Source of the DNA: Mumia sp050632745
Lineage (GTDB): Bacteria > Actinomycetota > Actinomycetes > Propionibacteriales > Nocardioidaceae
DNA length: 64,000 nt
Direction of reading: 5' to 3'
Assembly (NCBI RefSeq): GCF_050632745.1
Contig: NZ_JBODSD010000005.1
Coordinates: 124,001 to 188,000, forward strand
Both the position numbers and the translations under genes were made by a program. Shown in pieces: positions 41,078-49,577 of the stretch. The notes below the pieces were generated by a model. The model was not told the origin of the DNA and ran no database searches. It worked only from the letters and a program-made list of their open reading frames with translations. The stretch's first letter is position 1, and each line of letters starts with the position of its first letter.

Positions 41078-42316
41078 ATGCACGAAGTCAGCAGACGGAA
41101 GGTCCTGATCGCGGGCAGCGCCATCGGGGCAGCAGGAGCACTCGGCGGCGTCGCACCGGCGGTCGCGCGCCCCGCATGGACGTGGGCGGCGAAGAGCTCG
41201 CTCGCAGGGTCGGGCCGTGGGATCGATCCGCAGTGGGTGTGGGACGAGGAGGTCGACGCCCTGATGGCCGCGGTGATCGACCGTGGCGACGTGCCGCTCG
41301 TCAACGAGCACCTGCGGACGTGGTCGCGCAACGACCAGCCCGTCCCGTCCGGGCTCCCGAGCGACGTGCGCGCGTGGATGGAGCGCGCGCGACAGCTCCC
41401 GGCGTGGGCGGACCAGGCCAAGCTGCGTGCCGCCGCACGCTTCAACGAGTCGCGCGGCATCCTGCTCAACCTCTGCAACGGCCCGGGCGGCGGCATGCTG
41501 AGCACGGCGATCCCGCGGGAGGCGCGCGCGGTCTACTACTCCAAGGGTGGCGCCGACATGGAGGACCGCGTCGCGAAGACGAGCATCCTCGGCTTCTCGG
41601 TGGGCGACCTGAACGCGTACGAGCCCGACGGCGACTGCATCGTCCAAGCGGTCAAGACCCGGATGGTGCACGCCTCCGTGCGGCACCTCCTCCCGCAGTC
41701 GCCGCACTGGGCGGGGACCAGCGGAGGCCAGAAGATCCCGATCAGCATCGCGGACGTGCTGGTCACCTGGCACAGTCTGCCGACCTGGACGATGCAGAAG
41801 CTGCTCGAGTGGAGGGTCCGCCTCACGACCGAGGAGTCGGAGGGCTACCTGCACTCCTGGCAGGTCACCGCGCACATGCTCGGCGTGCCCGACGAGTACA
41901 TCCCCGCCTCGTGGGAGGCCGCCAACGCCCAGTCGACGCAGCTGTTCGACCCGGTCCTCGGTCCGACGCCCGAGGGGGTCATCCTCACCGACATCCTGCT
42001 CGGGCAGCTCGCCGAGCAGACGAGCCCGTTCAGCGTCAGCCGGCCGCTGGTCGACGCGCTCGCCCGCTTCCTGGTGGGCGACAAGATCGCGGACTGGGAC
42101 GGGATCGACCGCGAGCCCGTGTGGGAGGCCGCGATCCGGACCGTGTGGCCCGCCTTCATCGCGCTGCGCGAGGGGGCGATCAAGCTGCCGCTCGTCCCCC
42201 GCCTCGCATGGACGATCGACGAGATCGCGCGGGCGTACCTGATGTTCTACCTGACCAAGGGGAAGGGGACCGTGATCTCGATCCCCGACCGCAACCGCAC
42301 CTTCCCGTCGGCATGA
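41078..42316 (+). CDS. lcp: Latex clearing protein (rubber oxygenase), second copy
   Basis: 412 residues, paralogous to the previous gene. Tat signal SRRKVLIAGS, cleavage near residue 31. E148, R164, K167, T168 and H198 fall at exactly the numbering reported for Lcp of Streptomyces K30, so this copy is the closer match; VKTRMVHASVRHLLPQS marks the haem site. The two copies differ widely outside the core, which argues for an old duplication with divided substrate size or product range. It begins 30 bp after the first copy, with GAGGAGCACAGGTC upstream. Confidence 0.93.
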   Translation: MHEVSRRKVLIAGSAIGAAGALGGVAPAVARPAWTWAAKSSLAGSGRGIDPQWVWDEEVDALMAAVIDRGDVPLVNEHLRTWSRNDQPVPSGLPSDVRAWMERARQLPAWADQAKLRAAARFNESRGILLNLCNGPGGGMLSTAIPREARAVYYSKGGADMEDRVAKTSILGFSVGDLNAYEPDGDCIVQAVKTRMVHASVRHLLPQSPHWAGTSGGQKIPISIADVLVTWHSLPTWTMQKLLEWRVRLTTEESEGYLHSWQVTAHMLGVPDEYIPASWEAANAQSTQLFDPVLGPTPEGVILTDILLGQLAEQTSPFSVSRPLVDALARFLVGDKIADWDGIDREPVWEAAIRTVWPAFIALREGAIKLPLVPRLAWTIDEIARAYLMFYLTKGKGTVISIPDRNRTFPSA

Positions 42317-44604
42317 GCGACGACGCGCCGGTGCCGTCCGACGGAGGCTTCGGACGGCGCCGGTTCCTCGGCTACGTGCTGGCCGCACCGACGTTGGCGA
42401 CGGCCGCGAAGCTCAGCATCGCCCCGAGCGCGGAGGGCGTCGTGTCGCCGCAGCCGACCGACTTCCTCGACCTGAACGACCTCATGACGGTCGCCGCGCT
42501 TCCCACCTCGCACCTGATCACGGTCCAGGTCAACACCGACGGCACCGTGTCGTTCGCCCTGCCCCGCGCCGAGGTGGGGCAGGGCATCACGACCTCGACG
42601 GCGATGCTGATCGCGGAGGAGATGGACGTCCCCCTCGAGCGGGTGAAGGTCTCGCTCGCCGACGCACGTCCGGAGCTGCTGTTCAACCAGCTCACCGGCG
42701 GCTCGAACACCACCATCGCGACCTTCGACCCGATCCGCGTCGCGGCGGCCATCGCGCGGCTGCGGCTCCTGGCCGCGGCGGCGGCCGAGCTCGGCGTCGC
42801 CACGTCCGACCTGACGATGCGCGACGGCGTCGTGACGGCGCCCGGACATGCCGGCCTGGACATCGGCGCGCTCGCGGCGAAGGCCGCCAGCTCCCGCACC
42901 GAGCAGGTCCGGGTCACGCTCAAGTCGCGCGAGGACTTCACCGTGATCGGCACCCCGCGCAACCGCGTCGACGCGCTCGCCGCGGTCACCGGACGCAAGA
43001 CCTTCGCGATGGACCTGCAGATCCCTGAGGCGAAGCCGACGATGGTGTGCCGGCCGCCGACGATCAACGGCACCGTACGCTCCGTCGCTAACCTCGCCAC
43101 CGTCCGTGCGATGCCCGGGGTCACCGACGTGGTCACGATCTCGACCGGCGTCGCGGTCCGCGCCGAGACGTTCGGCCAGTGCATCGACGCGGTCCGCGCG
43201 CTGCAGGTCGCGTGGGGTCCCGGCACCGCCGAGGGCAAGTCCGACGCGAGCGTGCTCGACGCGCTGCGCCGGGCCGAGCTGCCGATGGGTCTCCCGCCCC
43301 TGACACCCACGATCGACACCCGCTTCACGTTCCACTTCCGCAGCAACAGCGCGCTCGAGACGAACTGCGCGATCGCCGACGTCCGCGGCGGTCGTGCCGA
43401 GATCTGGTCGTCGTTGAAGTCACCGATCGTCGCCAGGCAGAAGATCGCGGCGAGGCTCGGGCTCCCGCTCGACGCCGTCACGGTCCACGTCACCGAGGGC
43501 GGCGGGTCGTTCGGGCGCCGTCTCTTCTTCGACGCCGCCCTCGAGGCCGCGGAGGTCTCGCAGAAGATCGGGAAGCCGGTCAAGCTCATGTGGCACCGCG
43601 CCGACGACTCCCGCCAGGGCCGGACCCACCCGATGGCGCTCTCGCGGGTCCGGGCGACCTACCTGGGGAGCTCGGTGCTCGGCTTCAAGCAGGTCCACAC
43701 GAGCGTTGCCACCGACCTCGGCCACGGCCTCGGCGAGATGATCACGGCGCTGGCGGCGAGCATCCCCGTCGGTGACCTGGCGTTCTCCGAGACCTTCTTC
43801 CAGCTGTCGCAGACCATGCCGTACGACTTCGGCGTCAGCAACCGCCTCCTCAACGAGACCGACAAGGGCTTCAACACCGGGAGCATGCGCAACGTCTACT
43901 CCCCCGACATGACGTGCGCGCGGGAGCTCGTGGTGGACCGCCTCGCCGCGCGGATGCGCAAGGATCCGTACCAGCTGCGGCGAGACTCCCTGCGCACCGA
44001 CCGTGCACGGGCGGTGCTCGACAAGGTCGCGGAGGCGGGCAGCTGGGGACGGCGGCTCCCCGCGGGGGTCGCCCAAGGCATCGCGTTCCACGACGAGTAC
44101 CGGTCCGTGAGCGCCGTCCTGGTGGAGCTCGACTGCCGCCCCGAGACGGTCGGGCGCACGATCCGGGACGCCGTCACCGGACCGCGGGTCACCAAGGCGG
44201 TGATCGCGGTCGACGTCGGCCTCGCGGTCAACCCCCGCGGCCTCGAGGCCCAGATGATGGGGTGCCTGATGGACGGCATCGCCCTCGCGCTGACGTCGAG
44301 CCTGCACCTCCGCGACGGCGCGTTCCTCGAGGCCAGCTGGGACAACTACTTCTACACGCGGCAGTGGAACACACCCCCGGACCTCCAGATCATCGTCATG
44401 CCGCCGACGACCGGTGATCCCGGCGGCGCCGGCGAGCTCGGGGTCGCCGCCTCGATGGCCGCGGTCGCGTGCGCGTACGGGCGGGCGACCGGGACCATGC
44501 CGACCACGTTCCCGATCAACCACGGCACGCTCTCGTTCGAGCCAAAACCCACCGTCCCCCCGATCCCGCAGTCCCCCACCAACGGGCTGGACCACGTCCG
44601 CTGA
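42313..44604 (+). CDS. oxiB: Molybdenum hydroxylase large subunit, OxiB-type
   Basis: 763 residues of the xanthine dehydrogenase/aldehyde oxidase family. A Tat signal (RRRFLGYVLAAP) is followed by molybdopterin-binding segments VGQGITTSTAMLIAEEM, GGSFGRRLFFDAALEAA and the catalytic Glu in GGAGELGVAASM near residue 702. OxiB and OxiA of Streptomyces K30 lie beside lcp and oxidise the aldehyde ends of rubber cleavage products to acids. ATG overlaps the second lcp stop by 4 bp. There is no FAD (CoxM-type) subunit gene, as in K30, so another electron acceptor is needed. Confidence 0.9.
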   Translation: MSDDAPVPSDGGFGRRRFLGYVLAAPTLATAAKLSIAPSAEGVVSPQPTDFLDLNDLMTVAALPTSHLITVQVNTDGTVSFALPRAEVGQGITTSTAMLIAEEMDVPLERVKVSLADARPELLFNQLTGGSNTTIATFDPIRVAAAIARLRLLAAAAAELGVATSDLTMRDGVVTAPGHAGLDIGALAAKAASSRTEQVRVTLKSREDFTVIGTPRNRVDALAAVTGRKTFAMDLQIPEAKPTMVCRPPTINGTVRSVANLATVRAMPGVTDVVTISTGVAVRAETFGQCIDAVRALQVAWGPGTAEGKSDASVLDALRRAELPMGLPPLTPTIDTRFTFHFRSNSALETNCAIADVRGGRAEIWSSLKSPIVARQKIAARLGLPLDAVTVHVTEGGGSFGRRLFFDAALEAAEVSQKIGKPVKLMWHRADDSRQGRTHPMALSRVRATYLGSSVLGFKQVHTSVATDLGHGLGEMITALAASIPVGDLAFSETFFQLSQTMPYDFGVSNRLLNETDKGFNTGSMRNVYSPDMTCARELVVDRLAARMRKDPYQLRRDSLRTDRARAVLDKVAEAGSWGRRLPAGVAQGIAFHDEYRSVSAVLVELDCRPETVGRTIRDAVTGPRVTKAVIAVDVGLAVNPRGLEAQMMGCLMDGIALALTSSLHLRDGAFLEASWDNYFYTRQWNTPPDLQIIVMPPTTGDPGGAGELGVAASMAAVACAYGRATGTMPTTFPINHGTLSFEPKPTVPPIPQSPTNGLDHVR

Positions 44605-44619
44605 CAGAGGAGCCCCTTC

Positions 44620-45096
44620 GTGCCCGAGCACACCTTCAGGCTGAACGGCCGCCAGGTCACCGTCGACGTCGCCGACGACGTACGCCTGCTCTGGGTCCTG
44701 CGCGACGTCCTCGGCGTCACCGGGCCGAAGTACGGCTGCGGGATCAACGTCTGCAAGGCCTGCACCAGCCACCTCAACGGCAAGGCGTTCAACCCCTGCG
44801 CCGTGCCGGTCGGAGCGCTCGACGCGACCGACGAGGTGACGACGATCGAGGGTCTCCCGGACACCGTCGGCCGTCCCCTGCACCCGATGCAGGAGGCCTG
44901 GCTGGACCGGGACGTCGCCCAGTGCGGCTACTGCCAGCCCGGTCAGATCATGGCGGCGGTCGCCCTCGTCCGGCAGGTCACGTCGGAGGGGCGCGCGATC
45001 ACCGACGACGACCTCGACGGGATCCGCAACATCTGCCGCTGCGGCACCTACCCGCGCATCCGCGACGCGATCCGGTCCGGCGCGGCCGGCATGTGA
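44620..45096 (+). CDS. oxiA: 2Fe-2S subunit of molybdenum hydroxylase, OxiA-type
   Basis: 158 residues. Plant-type [2Fe-2S] domain with Cys in KYGCGINVCKACTSHLNG and NPCAVPVG, and the second cluster domain with AQCGYCQPGQ and NICRCGTYPR. It has no signal peptide and would be exported with OxiB by the Tat system. GTG at 44620 follows AGAGGAGCCCCTTC. Last gene of the operon; a hairpin terminator begins 8 bp after the stop. Confidence 0.9.
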   Translation: MPEHTFRLNGRQVTVDVADDVRLLWVLRDVLGVTGPKYGCGINVCKACTSHLNGKAFNPCAVPVGALDATDEVTTIEGLPDTVGRPLHPMQEAWLDRDVAQCGYCQPGQIMAAVALVRQVTSEGRAITDDDLDGIRNICRCGTYPRIRDAIRSGAAGM

Positions 45097-45103
45097 GACG
45101 CAA

Positions 45104-45133
45104 CAAGCCCCGCCACGAGAAGGGCGGGGCTTG
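45104..45133 (+). terminator. Terminator of the lcp-oxi operon
   Basis: CAAGCCCCGCC (45104-45114) pairs perfectly with GGCGGGGCTTG (45123-45133) around an 8-nt loop, 8 bp after the oxiA stop. Confidence 0.8.
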
Positions 45134-45302
45134 CAGGACGGTGCGGCCGGGGAATTCCGCGCCGTCACGACGACTCTAGGACGACCGCCCATCATCGCGT
45201 GGCGAAATCGCCGAAATGCTCCCGCGGGACGGCGTACGCTGATCGCGCCCCAGCAGGGGTCGCGTGGTGGTCGGGGGAGGTTGCCGACGTGAGGAGTCAT
45301 CG

Positions 45303-46493
45303 GTGACGTCGCCGTCCGTCGCCGCGGCGGGCGTGCCCGAGCGGAGCTCTGCGCGCCGCGCCGAGCGCGGGATCGCGCTGGTGGCAGCGGCGATGCGTGG
45401 GGTGGTCCTGCTCCAGATCCTCGTCAGCGCCGCCTCCGGCGCCCGTCTGTCCCACCACCCTCGGGCCTACTCCGTCCTGACCGCGGCGGTCGTCGTGGTG
45501 TCGCTCGCGCTCATCGCCCGGTGCCTGGTCTCGGGGTCGGTGCGCACCGGGGTGTGGCACTCCCCCGACCTCGTCCTCGCGTGGCTGGCGATCCCGGCGA
45601 TGAACCTCCTGCTGCCACCAACCCACCTCGTCGGGACCTGGGAGTCCTGGGCACCCGGCTACGCGATCAACGTCGCGGCGCTGGCCGCGACCTGGCTGCG
45701 CCCGGCGGTCGCCGTCGTCCACGGCGTCGCGTTGGGTGGGTGGTACCTGGCCTGGACCTCCGCCGCCGACGTCGCGTCCTGGGAGACGAGCCTCAACAAC
45801 GCCATCACCATCCCGGGCTACGCGATCGTGGTGGCGCTGCTCGTGCACTACCTGCGGCACCTCGCGGCCGACGCCGACCAGTCGCGCGAGGACGCGGTCG
45901 CCGCGACCCGGGCGCTCGAGCTCCAGCGCTACCAGCTCACCGTGCACGACGCGTCGAGCATCCTGCGGCTGCTGTCCGACGAGGAGACCCCGGCCGCGGT
46001 CCTGCCGGGACTGCGGCTGCAGGCCGACCGTGAGGCACGCCGGCTGCGCAACTACCTCGGCAGCCAGGTCGAGGAATCGCCCGACCGGTCACGGCGCACG
46101 GTGGGCACCATGCTCGCCGCCGCCCTGGAAGGGTTCGACGACCTGCCGCTCGAACTGGCGGTCGAGATCGGCGCCCACGTCGAGCTCGACCGAGAGGTCT
46201 GGACCGCGTCGCGCGGGGCCGTGACCACGGTGCTGCACAATGCGCGGCTCCACTCCGAGGCCCACCAGGTCGTCGTGCACGCCGACACCGACGGGTCGAC
46301 CTGGGAGGTCGTCGTGTCCGACGACGGGGTCGGCTTCGACCAGGACGACGAGGCGTACGGGTTCGGTCTCGATACCCAGGTGCGTGAGGCGATCGAGCAG
46401 TGCGGCGCCACGGTGGAGATCCGTTCGTCGCCCGGCCGGGGCACCTCGGTCACGATCGTCGGACTGGTGACGGCCGGGGAGGAGACCCTGTGA
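45303..46493 (+). CDS. Sensor histidine kinase
   Basis: 396 residues. About five transmembrane segments (residues 25-200) form an intracellular-loop-free sensor region. The dimerisation part has LQRYQLTVHDASSILRLLSD, with a likely phospho-His in VHDAS that does not fit the usual H-box. The ATPase domain has NARLHSEAHQ (N box), SDDGVGFDQD (G1) and GFGLDTQVREAIEQCGATVE plus SSPGRGTSVTI (G2). This is a NarL-type kinase partner. GTG has GAGGAGTCATCG upstream. Coupled to the regulator gene by a GTGA overlap. Confidence 0.83.
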   Translation: MTSPSVAAAGVPERSSARRAERGIALVAAAMRGVVLLQILVSAASGARLSHHPRAYSVLTAAVVVVSLALIARCLVSGSVRTGVWHSPDLVLAWLAIPAMNLLLPPTHLVGTWESWAPGYAINVAALAATWLRPAVAVVHGVALGGWYLAWTSAADVASWETSLNNAITIPGYAIVVALLVHYLRHLAADADQSREDAVAATRALELQRYQLTVHDASSILRLLSDEETPAAVLPGLRLQADREARRLRNYLGSQVEESPDRSRRTVGTMLAAALEGFDDLPLELAVEIGAHVELDREVWTASRGAVTTVLHNARLHSEAHQVVVHADTDGSTWEVVVSDDGVGFDQDDEAYGFGLDTQVREAIEQCGATVEIRSSPGRGTSVTIVGLVTAGEETL

Positions 46494-47173
46494 ACGAGCC
46501 GCTCGGTGCCCGCGATGCCTCACCGCTCCCCCGCGTCGTCGTCATCGACGACAGCACCGTGATCCGCGGCGGGTTCGCGACCGTCCACCCCGGGCTCGAC
46601 GTCGTCGCGACGTACGCCAGCGTCGAGGAGTTCGAGGACGCGCCGGTCGACTGCGACGTCGTCGTCCTCGACCTCCTCCTGCGCGGACCGCACGGGGTCT
46701 CGTCCTCGACCAAGCAGGGACGCGCCGCGATCCGCGCGCTGCGCGACCTCGGGCGCCCGGTGTGCCTCTACACCGACGAGCGCCGGGCGATCGTCCTCGC
46801 GCTGTGCCTGCGGGCGGGCGCGAGCGGTGTCGTGCACAAGTCCGACCCGCCGCACGTGGCGGTACGCGCCGTCGAGGACATCCGGCTCGGCCAGGTGGCG
46901 ATCACGCAGTCGCTCGTCGGGCTCACCGAGCTCCTGGACCGGCGCGGCGCCTCGCTCGACCTCAGTCCGCGACAGCGGCAGGTCATCTCGGCTCGCCCGC
47001 GTGGCCGCCACTGGGCTGACATCGCGGCGTCGCTGTTCATCAGCGAGGACACCGCTCGTGAGCACTACCGGGCCGCGTGCCTGAAGCTGCGCGACTACCT
47101 CCAGCACGCCAGCCCCGGTGACATCGAGCGGGCGGTCGGCACCGCGCCGGGCGACGTCCTCGACGAGGCGTGA
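46490..47173 (+). CDS. LuxR-type response regulator
   Basis: 227 residues. The receiver domain begins RVVVIDDSTVIRGGFATVHP, with the phospho-acceptor Asp in DVVVLDLLLRG and Lys in VVHKSD. The C-terminal HTH is LSPRQRQVISARPRGRHWAD / IAASLFISEDTAREHYRAA, a somewhat atypical LuxR helix. Target genes unknown; it directly precedes the cutinase gene but two hairpins separate them. Confidence 0.83.
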   Translation: MNEPLGARDASPLPRVVVIDDSTVIRGGFATVHPGLDVVATYASVEEFEDAPVDCDVVVLDLLLRGPHGVSSSTKQGRAAIRALRDLGRPVCLYTDERRAIVLALCLRAGASGVVHKSDPPHVAVRAVEDIRLGQVAITQSLVGLTELLDRRGASLDLSPRQRQVISARPRGRHWADIAASLFISEDTAREHYRAACLKLRDYLQHASPGDIERAVGTAPGDVLDEA

Positions 47174-47180
47174 TCCTGAC

Positions 47181-47196
47181 CCCCCGATTCCGGGGG
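47181..47196 (+). terminator. Short terminator hairpin after the two-component operon
   Basis: CCCCCG (47181-47186), loop ATTC, CGGGGG (47191-47196), then TT, starting 7 bp after the response-regulator stop. A second hairpin, GGCCCGC/GCGGGCC at 47236-47255 followed by TT, lies in the cutinase leader. Confidence 0.6.
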
Positions 47197-47275
47197 TTAC
47201 GCCCGTACGGCGTCCGCCGCGAAGGTGAACGCACCGGCCCGCACCGAGGCGGGCCTTCGGGGAGAGGAAGTCGAC

Positions 47276-47998
47276 ATGTTCGGATCGAGGAGCATGCGCC
47301 GTGCCGCACTCGGCGCCGTCGCGGCGACGATGGCGGCATCGGGCATCGTGGCGGCCACGGCGCCGGCGGCCAACGCCGTCACCTGCCGCGCGTACACGTT
47401 CATCGGCGTCCGCGGGACCGCCGACGGGACCCAGGCGTCGATGGGCACCCGGCTGCCCACCGCGCTCAGCGCGTTCCGGGCGAAGAAGGGCACGGCCAAC
47501 GTCACGAGCGACTACGTCTCGTACCCGGCGTCGTTCAACTACCTCGCCTCGATGAGCAGCGGGCGCACGGCGCTGAAGTCCAAGATCAACAGCTACGTGT
47601 CGGGATGCCCGACCACGAAGATCGCGCTGTTCGGCTACTCCCAGGGCGCCCACATCGTGGGTGACGTCGTCGTGGGGATGTCGTCCACCCAGCGTGCGCG
47701 TCTGCAGGGCATCGGCCTCATCGGCGACCCGATGTTCAACCCCGCGCTGCGGGGCAAGGTCAGCAAGAACCCCTCGACCCGCGGAGGCGTGTGGGGGAAG
47801 CGCGCGTCGTGGCCGACCGGCGTCTTCGTCTACAACGTCTGCAACACCGGCGACCTGATCTGCGCCAACGACGGCACCAACGCGGTCACGAGCGCCGGCG
47901 TCGCGCCGCACCAGCAGTACACGACCGCGACCTACTCGCCGCTCGCCGGCACCTCCGGTGCGTACGCGATCGGCTCCCACGTGGCGACGCGTTCCTGA
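47276..47998 (+). CDS. Secreted cutinase-family serine esterase
   Basis: 240 residues. Signal peptide to about residue 34 (ANA/VTC). The cutinase fold has FIGVRGTADG near the start, nucleophile in FGYSQGAHIVGDV, Asp in CNTGDLIC and His in IGSHVATRS near the C-terminus; four Cys are in place for disulfides. It should hydrolyse esters of lipids, cutin-like polyesters or synthetic polyesters outside the cell. GAGAGGAAGTCGAC precedes the ATG. Proximity to the rubber operon may be chance. Confidence 0.88.
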   Translation: MFGSRSMRRAALGAVAATMAASGIVAATAPAANAVTCRAYTFIGVRGTADGTQASMGTRLPTALSAFRAKKGTANVTSDYVSYPASFNYLASMSSGRTALKSKINSYVSGCPTTKIALFGYSQGAHIVGDVVVGMSSTQRARLQGIGLIGDPMFNPALRGKVSKNPSTRGGVWGKRASWPTGVFVYNVCNTGDLICANDGTNAVTSAGVAPHQQYTTATYSPLAGTSGAYAIGSHVATRS

Positions 47999-48012
47999 CC
48001 GACGGCCGGAGG

Positions 48013-48037
48013 GCCAGGCATCATCGCGATGCCTGGC
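48013..48037. terminator. Bidirectional terminator between cutinase and EamA gene
   Basis: GCCAGGCATC (48013-48022) pairs perfectly with GATGCCTGGC (48028-48037) around 5 nt. It overlaps the stop codon of the convergent EamA gene. Confidence 0.75.
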
Positions 48038-48956
48038 TCTCCTGCGCGATCCCGCCGCCGACCACCGTCGCGGCCGCCCCGAGGGCCAGCGCGAGGCCGG
48101 CGATCGTCATCACGGTCAGGGGCTCGCCGTACACCGCCGCTCCCCACAGCGTCGTGACTCCGGGGACGAGGAAGAGGAGCGCGTTCGTCGAGGTCACGCC
48201 GACGCGTTCGATGAGCACCCAGTAGGCGCCGTACGCTCCGAGAGTCGCCAGGACGACCAGCCAGCCGACGGCGAACCAGAACTGCCCCGTCGCCGGCGGG
48301 ACGGCGTCGCCGGCGATCAGGGCGAGCACGCTGTAGACGACGGCCGACGCGATGCAGTGCACGGCGAGTGCGCGGCGCGCGGTCGTGCGGACGACGCCGA
48401 GCCGGGAGACGAACGTCGCGCCGACGAGGCTGAGCATCCCGAGGAGCGGCACGGCGTACGCCCACAGCGGGGCGTCCGTGCGCGGAGATGCCAGATCGGC
48501 CCAGGTGACGACGGCGACGCCGAGGACTCCGAGGACGAGGCCGACCCACTGGCGCGTCGACGTCACGAGGCCGAGCAGCGGCGCGGCGAGGGAGGCCACG
48601 ACGAGCGGCTGGATCCCGTCGATCAGCGCCGTCGTGCCGGTGCTCACGCCGAGGGCGATCGCCCAGTAGACCGTCAACGTGTAGCCGGTCTGCGAGAGCA
48701 GCCCCACGGCGACCTGGCCGAGCACCTCGGCGCGCGACCAGCGGGCGAGTGCGCCGCGACCACCCGCGCGCAGGAACGGCAGCAGGAGCAGCGAGACGAC
48801 CACGAACCGCCACATGAGGACCGTCAGCACCGACGCGTCGGAGGCGGCCAGCTTGGCGCCGATGAAGCCCGAGGACCAGCACACGACGAAGACGACGGCG
48901 AGGCCGACGGTGAGGAGAGTCGCGGACCGAGGTATACCGATCTGTTTATCTCTCAT
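48021..48956 (-). CDS. EamA/DMT-family transporter
   Basis: 311 residues with ten hydrophobic segments arranged as two EamA repeats of five (first begins VGLAVVFVVCWSSGFIGAKL, second begins APLWAYAVPLLGMLSLVGAT). The family exports or imports metabolites, amino acids or drugs. The ATG at 48956 has no clear ribosome site and one candidate TetR site lies inside its first codons (48933-48948). It is divergent from a TetR gene. Confidence 0.87.
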   Translation of the reverse strand: MRDKQIGIPRSATLLTVGLAVVFVVCWSSGFIGAKLAASDASVLTVLMWRFVVVSLLLLPFLRAGGRGALARWSRAEVLGQVAVGLLSQTGYTLTVYWAIALGVSTGTTALIDGIQPLVVASLAAPLLGLVTSTRQWVGLVLGVLGVAVVTWADLASPRTDAPLWAYAVPLLGMLSLVGATFVSRLGVVRTTARRALAVHCIASAVVYSVLALIAGDAVPPATGQFWFAVGWLVVLATLGAYGAYWVLIERVGVTSTNALLFLVPGVTTLWGAAVYGEPLTVMTIAGLALALGAAATVVGGGIAQESQASR

Positions 48957-48982
48957 CCGCTCAGGCTATACCGATCGGTGTA
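48933..48982. promoter_or_regulatory. Two TetR-type operator sites, EamA/TetR divergent promoters
   Basis: Related 16-bp sites TATACCGATCTGTTTA (48933-48948) and TATACCGATCGGTGTA (48967-48982), 34 bp apart. The second contains the perfect palindrome ACCGATCGGT (48970-48979) and overlaps the promoter of the TetR gene; the first lies at the start of the EamA frame. Confidence 0.65.
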
Positions 48983-48992
48983 CTCTTGCCAG

Positions 48993-49568
48993 GTGGAAGC
49001 TTCTGCCATCGGGTGGACCCCCAAGGCCCGCGCCGTCCTCGCCGCGGCGTCCGAGCTCTTCTACGCCGAGGGCATCCACGCCGTCGGCGTCGACGCGATC
49101 GCCGAGCGCGCCGGGGTCACCAAGAAGACCCTGTACGACCGGTTCGGGTCCAAGGACCGCCTCGTCGTCGAGTACCTCCTCGACCGCGAGCAGCGGTGGC
49201 GCGACGTCCTCCTCCCCCGCCTCGAGGCGGCCGGCCCGGATCCCGGGTCGCGCCTGACCGCGATCTTCGACGCCCTCGCGAGCTGGTCCGACGACCACGG
49301 CGGCAAGGGCTGCAGCATGATCAACGCGCACGCCGAGATCAGCGACCCGTCGCACCCGGCGTACGCGGTGATCATCGAGCAGAAGCGCTGGACCCTCGCG
49401 CTCTTCGCCGAGCTGGCCCGGGACTCCGGTGCCGCCGACCCGGACGCCGTGGCGGACGACCTGATGATCCTGCACGAGGGGGCGCTGGTCGCGGCGGGCA
49501 TGGGGGTCGTGCCCTCGGCGTACGAGCGTGCACGCGGAGCCGCCCTGAGGCGGCTCCGCGCCGGGTGA
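48993..49568 (+). CDS. TetR-family regulator of the EamA transporter
   Basis: 191 residues from a GTG. HTH: GVDAIAERAGVTKKTLYDRF then GSKDRLVVEYLLDR. The C-terminal domain begins DALASWSDDHGGKGCSMINA, the TetR_C subgroup often paired with efflux proteins. A TACTCT box (48981-48986) 6 nt before the GTG indicates a leaderless mRNA. The double operator upstream indicates autorepression with joint control of EamA. Confidence 0.87.
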   Translation: MEASAIGWTPKARAVLAAASELFYAEGIHAVGVDAIAERAGVTKKTLYDRFGSKDRLVVEYLLDREQRWRDVLLPRLEAAGPDPGSRLTAIFDALASWSDDHGGKGCSMINAHAEISDPSHPAYAVIIEQKRWTLALFAELARDSGAADPDAVADDLMILHEGALVAAGMGVVPSAYERARGAALRRLRAG

Positions 49569-49577
49569 CCCCGCGCT

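Noticed and set aside
41176..42312. In-frame extension that would fuse 379 residues to the OxiB protein
   Set aside because: It reads the lcp gene out of frame; the OxiB start at 42313 overlaps the lcp stop as ATGA and begins with a proper Tat signal.
39842..42388. 848-codon minus-strand frame opposite both lcp genes
   Set aside because: Antisense shadow caused by high GC at third positions; the plus strand encodes complete Lcp proteins with all active-site residues.
47276..47998. Cutinase as part of the rubber operon
   Set aside because: A two-component operon and several terminators separate it from oxiA, and ester hydrolysis is not needed for polyisoprene cleavage.
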